Positions 62,245 through 64,000 of a stretch of DNA of 64,000 nt are shown here, one piece after another; positions within the stretch are counted from its first letter, which is position 1, and each line of letters begins with the position of its first letter. The stretch is from positions 620,001 through 684,000 of the forward strand of contig JAEZJF010000022.1 of NCBI GenBank assembly GCA_023415825.1, in the 5' to 3' direction. Position numbers and translations under genes: made by a program. The stretch is from Bacillota bacterium. GTDB lineage: Bacteria; Bacillota; Clostridia; DSM-8532. A model generated the notes under the pieces. The model was not told where the DNA came from. It saw only the letters and a list, made by a program, of their open reading frames with translations, and made no database searches.

Positions 62245-63276
62245 TTGGAATACGCAGAAAGCTTAAATCAATGGTTTTTACAATATCAAAGGAAGATGCC
62301 CTGGCGTCTGACTCATGATCCTTACTGTATATGGGTTTCCGAAATTATGCTTCAGCAGACACAGGTGGAAACGGTTATTCCCTATTATGAGCGTTTCATG
62401 GAAAGGTTTCCGACGCTTCAGGCTCTGGCTGAAGCCGATCTTGAGGAAGTTTTTTATTTTTGGAAGGGGCTTGGCTACTACCGTCGGGCTGAAAACATTC
62501 ATAAAGGTGCCAGGATGATTGTTGACGAGCTTGGAGGATGCTTTCCGGAAACAAGGGAAAGCCTGGCTGAAATTCCTGGCATAGGACCTTATACAATCGG
62601 AGCTATTTCGAGTATAGCCTACAATCTCCCTGTACCAGCGGTTGATGGTAATGTCATGCGGATTTTATCCCGCCAGTTTGCGCTGTCCGAGGATATCAGC
62701 AAGCCCAAAGCAAGAAAAACCTTTGAAGCTCTTGTGCTTCAGCTTATGAAAGGGGAGCCCCGTATATTTAATCAAGCCATGATGGAGCTGGGGGCTTTGA
62801 TCTGTTTGCCAAAGAGCCCGAAGTGTGAGATATGCCCGCAAAAATATCTATGCAAGGCCTTCGCGCAAGGTGAGGCGGAAGCTTACCCTGTAAAAAGTAA
62901 AAAGCCTAGACCTCTTGAAGAAGAATATGCTGCCCTGATAATTCAGAAGGATAATTCCTATCTTTTGGAGAAGAGACCGGCCCATGGACTTTTAGCGAAC
63001 CTTTGGGGACTCCCCATCATAGAGGCCAGCGCTTTGTCCGGGGAATTAGGAGAATTCGAAGCACTGGAGCCGGTCAGTCATGTTTTTACACATCGCAAGT
63101 GGTTGCTGAGGCCTTTTAAGATAAGGTATTCCGCTCATACAGAAGCTTTATTGGGGAAATATAGTAAATCGTGCAATCATCAATTCTTTACATTGGAATC
63201 CTTAAAAGAGTTGCCCATTGCCACTGCTTTTCAAAAAGTTATTGATCAATTAAGCTATGATATAGACAAGACATGA
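62245..63276 (+). CDS. mutY: A/G-specific adenine DNA glycosylase
   Basis: This 343-residue repair enzyme removes A mispaired with 8-oxoG. Residues include MPWR, SEIMLQQTQVETV with the catalytic Glu, the helix-hairpin-helix IPGIGPYTIGAI, and VDGNVMRIL with the catalytic Asp. The iron-sulfur motif C-x6-C-x2-C-x5-C is at CLPKSPKCEICPQKYLC. The C-terminal NUDIX-like domain (YAALIIQKDNSYLLEKRP) reads 8-oxoG. TTG at 62245 is the likely start; the frame extends to 62158, but TATACT at 62170-62175 may be its promoter. Confidence 0.93.
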   Translation: MEYAESLNQWFLQYQRKMPWRLTHDPYCIWVSEIMLQQTQVETVIPYYERFMERFPTLQALAEADLEEVFYFWKGLGYYRRAENIHKGARMIVDELGGCFPETRESLAEIPGIGPYTIGAISSIAYNLPVPAVDGNVMRILSRQFALSEDISKPKARKTFEALVLQLMKGEPRIFNQAMMELGALICLPKSPKCEICPQKYLCKAFAQGEAEAYPVKSKKPRPLEEEYAALIIQKDNSYLLEKRPAHGLLANLWGLPIIEASALSGELGEFEALEPVSHVFTHRKWLLRPFKIRYSAHTEALLGKYSKSCNHQFFTLESLKELPIATAFQKVIDQLSYDIDKT

Positions 63277-63325
63277 CGATATATAAATTCAATGGGAAAG
63301 TTGTAAAAAAATATTGAAGTCTCGC

Positions 63326-63354
63326 TTGTATTATTGTGCATGTCGTGATATACT
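63326..63354 (+). promoter_or_regulatory. Promoter of the zinc-ribbon gene
   Basis: TTGTAT at 63326-63331 and TATACT at 63349-63354 are 17 bases apart. The leader of about 115 bases is long for so small a gene. Confidence 0.6.
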
Positions 63355-63473
63355 AATTCGGTAAGTCAGTCTATACGGATGGATTCAATCTTTTTGAAAT
63401 CAACTCTCTTAAATTATTTGGAGTGAGAAGTAAAGAAGACCTGATCCAAATTTTTTAAGGAGGTATAGGACTA

Positions 63474-63671
63474 ATGGCAGACAAAGTATTATCTTGTAAG
63501 GATTGCAACGCAGAATTCGTATTCACAGAAGGCGAACAGGCTTTCTATAAGGAAAAGGGATTCGAAAACGAACCACAAAGATGTCCTGACTGCAGAAGAG
63601 CTAAGAAGCAGGAGAGGAACAATAACAGAGGCGGCAATAGAGGCGGCTTCGGTGGCGGAAATCGTTGGTAA
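63474..63671 (+). CDS. Small zinc-ribbon protein with RGG-type tail
   Basis: This 65-residue protein has CKDC near residue 8 and CPDC near 38, forming a four-Cys zinc ribbon of the zf-trcl group, followed by a basic helix and the tail GGNRGGFGGGNRW. AAGGAGG precedes the ATG. Proteins of this kind are thought to bind nucleic acid and some are linked to cold shock; the role here is not known. The Gly/Arg/Asn tail recalls the IF2 repeat region. It is monocistronic. Confidence 0.8.
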   Translation: MADKVLSCKDCNAEFVFTEGEQAFYKEKGFENEPQRCPDCRRAKKQERNNNRGGNRGGFGGGNRW

Positions 63672-63758
63672 TTAAGGCGCGTGCCTATGGGCATGTAGCA
63701 CAAGACTGACCCGAAGATAGAGTGCGATCACAGATCGCACAACATCAACCCGTAAATC

Positions 63759-63787
63759 AAAAGGAGAGCAAATGCTCTCCTTTTTTT
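63759..63787 (+). terminator. Intrinsic terminator after the zinc-ribbon gene
   Basis: AAAAGGAGAGCA pairs with TGCTCTCCTTTT, followed by more T. A smaller hairpin (GTGCGATC/GATCGCAC) precedes it at 63722-63740. Confidence 0.92.
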
Positions 63788-63839
63788 ATCCCCTTTTTTT
63801 AGAGGTGCTGGTCTTTAGAGCCTTATCTTTTTTAAAGGA

Positions 63840-63867
63840 TTGACAATAATTTGTTGAAAGGTATCTT
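63840..63867 (+). promoter_or_regulatory. Possible promoter of the Cys-rich gene
   Basis: A perfect TTGACA at 63840-63845 is followed after 16 bases by TATCTT. The -10 is imperfect. Confidence 0.4.
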
Positions 63868-63949
63868 TTCGTCACTGGTCTTGAAGGATAGTGGCAAATT
63901 TCATCAATCTGAATACACTGTACTAGGAGCTTGTACAAAGGAGTATATT

Positions 63950-64000
63950 ATGTGCGATGATAATCGGGACTGCCGGAGGGATAGGTGCTGTTGCAGAAGG
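63950..64000 (+). CDS. Cys/Arg-rich protein, N-terminal fragment
   Basis: AAAGGAG lies 7-13 bases before an ATG at 63950, and 17 codons are open to the window edge. The fragment MCDDNRDCRRDRCCCRR is strikingly rich in Cys, Arg and Asp. It could be a spore-coat or metal-binding protein. Too short to assign. Confidence 0.45.
   Translation, partial: MCDDNRDCRRDRCCCRR

Noticed and set aside
1..64000. tRNA or rRNA genes, prophage or transposase genes
   Set aside because: No cloverleaf with CCA end, rRNA core, integrase or transposase was seen; the mobile-looking repeats encode no protein.

Overview
The window reads as chromosomal DNA from an anaerobic, spore-forming Firmicute of the Clostridia. 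Evidence: a full-length spo0A, a MurT/GatD lipid II amidation pair, a T-box leader on pheST, the rimP-nusA-ylxR-L7Ae-infB operon, RNase J, an acetyl-type MetA, AGGAGG-type ribosome-binding sites and frequent TTG/GTG starts. I cannot fix genus or species.

Region 1 (1-19.2 kb) is an accessory sulfated-sugar locus. It starts with the tail of an ABC permease, its ATPase and an SsuA/TauA-like lipoprotein. Five Cys-type S1 sulfatases follow (2135, 5506, 9791, 14495, 15894), interleaved with an orphan LuxR-type response regulator, a phosphoglucose-isomerase-like protein, a type I mannose-6-phosphate isomerase, a ROK regulator, a complete sugar-binding protein plus two MalF/MalG-like permeases, a LacX-like mutarotase and a divergent NagB-like protein. 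None of the five sulfatases has a signal peptide, there is no glycoside hydrolase or lyase, and no sulfatase-maturing enzyme is present. The simplest reading is import of small sulfated (amino)sugars followed by cytoplasmic desulfation and entry at fructose-6-phosphate. A perfect 28-bp palindrome in front of the NagB-like gene shares a 13-base half-site with the region upstream of the sulfatase/transporter operon.

Region 2 (19.2-37.6 kb) is mostly housekeeping: a tiny unannotated Lys-rich gene, gatD and murT, polA, coaE, a class II aldolase, cca, RNase J, a DacF-type carboxypeptidase, a ComEA-like protein, RNase P RNA, a flavoprotein, a deacetylase-like lipid/cell-wall protein and metA. Two things break this pattern: an A+T-rich two-gene island (26.9-28.2 kb) and a ~350-nt structured RNA candidate (29.67-30.02 kb) upstream of RNase J.

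Region 3 (37.7-64 kb) holds a GT2 and a GT-C-like membrane protein, T-box/pheST, tmcAL, the translation operon from rimP to ribF, a penicillin-binding protein, a PspC/LiaF-like pair, spo0A, a transglutaminase-like protein, a large unknown protein carrying a sodium-decarboxylase-like glycine motif, mutY, a zinc-ribbon protein with an RGG tail, and the start of a Cys-rich protein. IF2 is unusually long because of an 18-residue Gly/Gln/Arg tandem repeat.

A family of small dispersed hairpin elements with termini close to TTAAGGA/TCCTTAA lies in untranslated parts of transcripts at 9.7, 12.6, 25.2 and 25.8 kb. Two 98-bp copies differ by base changes that preserve pairing, which argues for a conserved structure.
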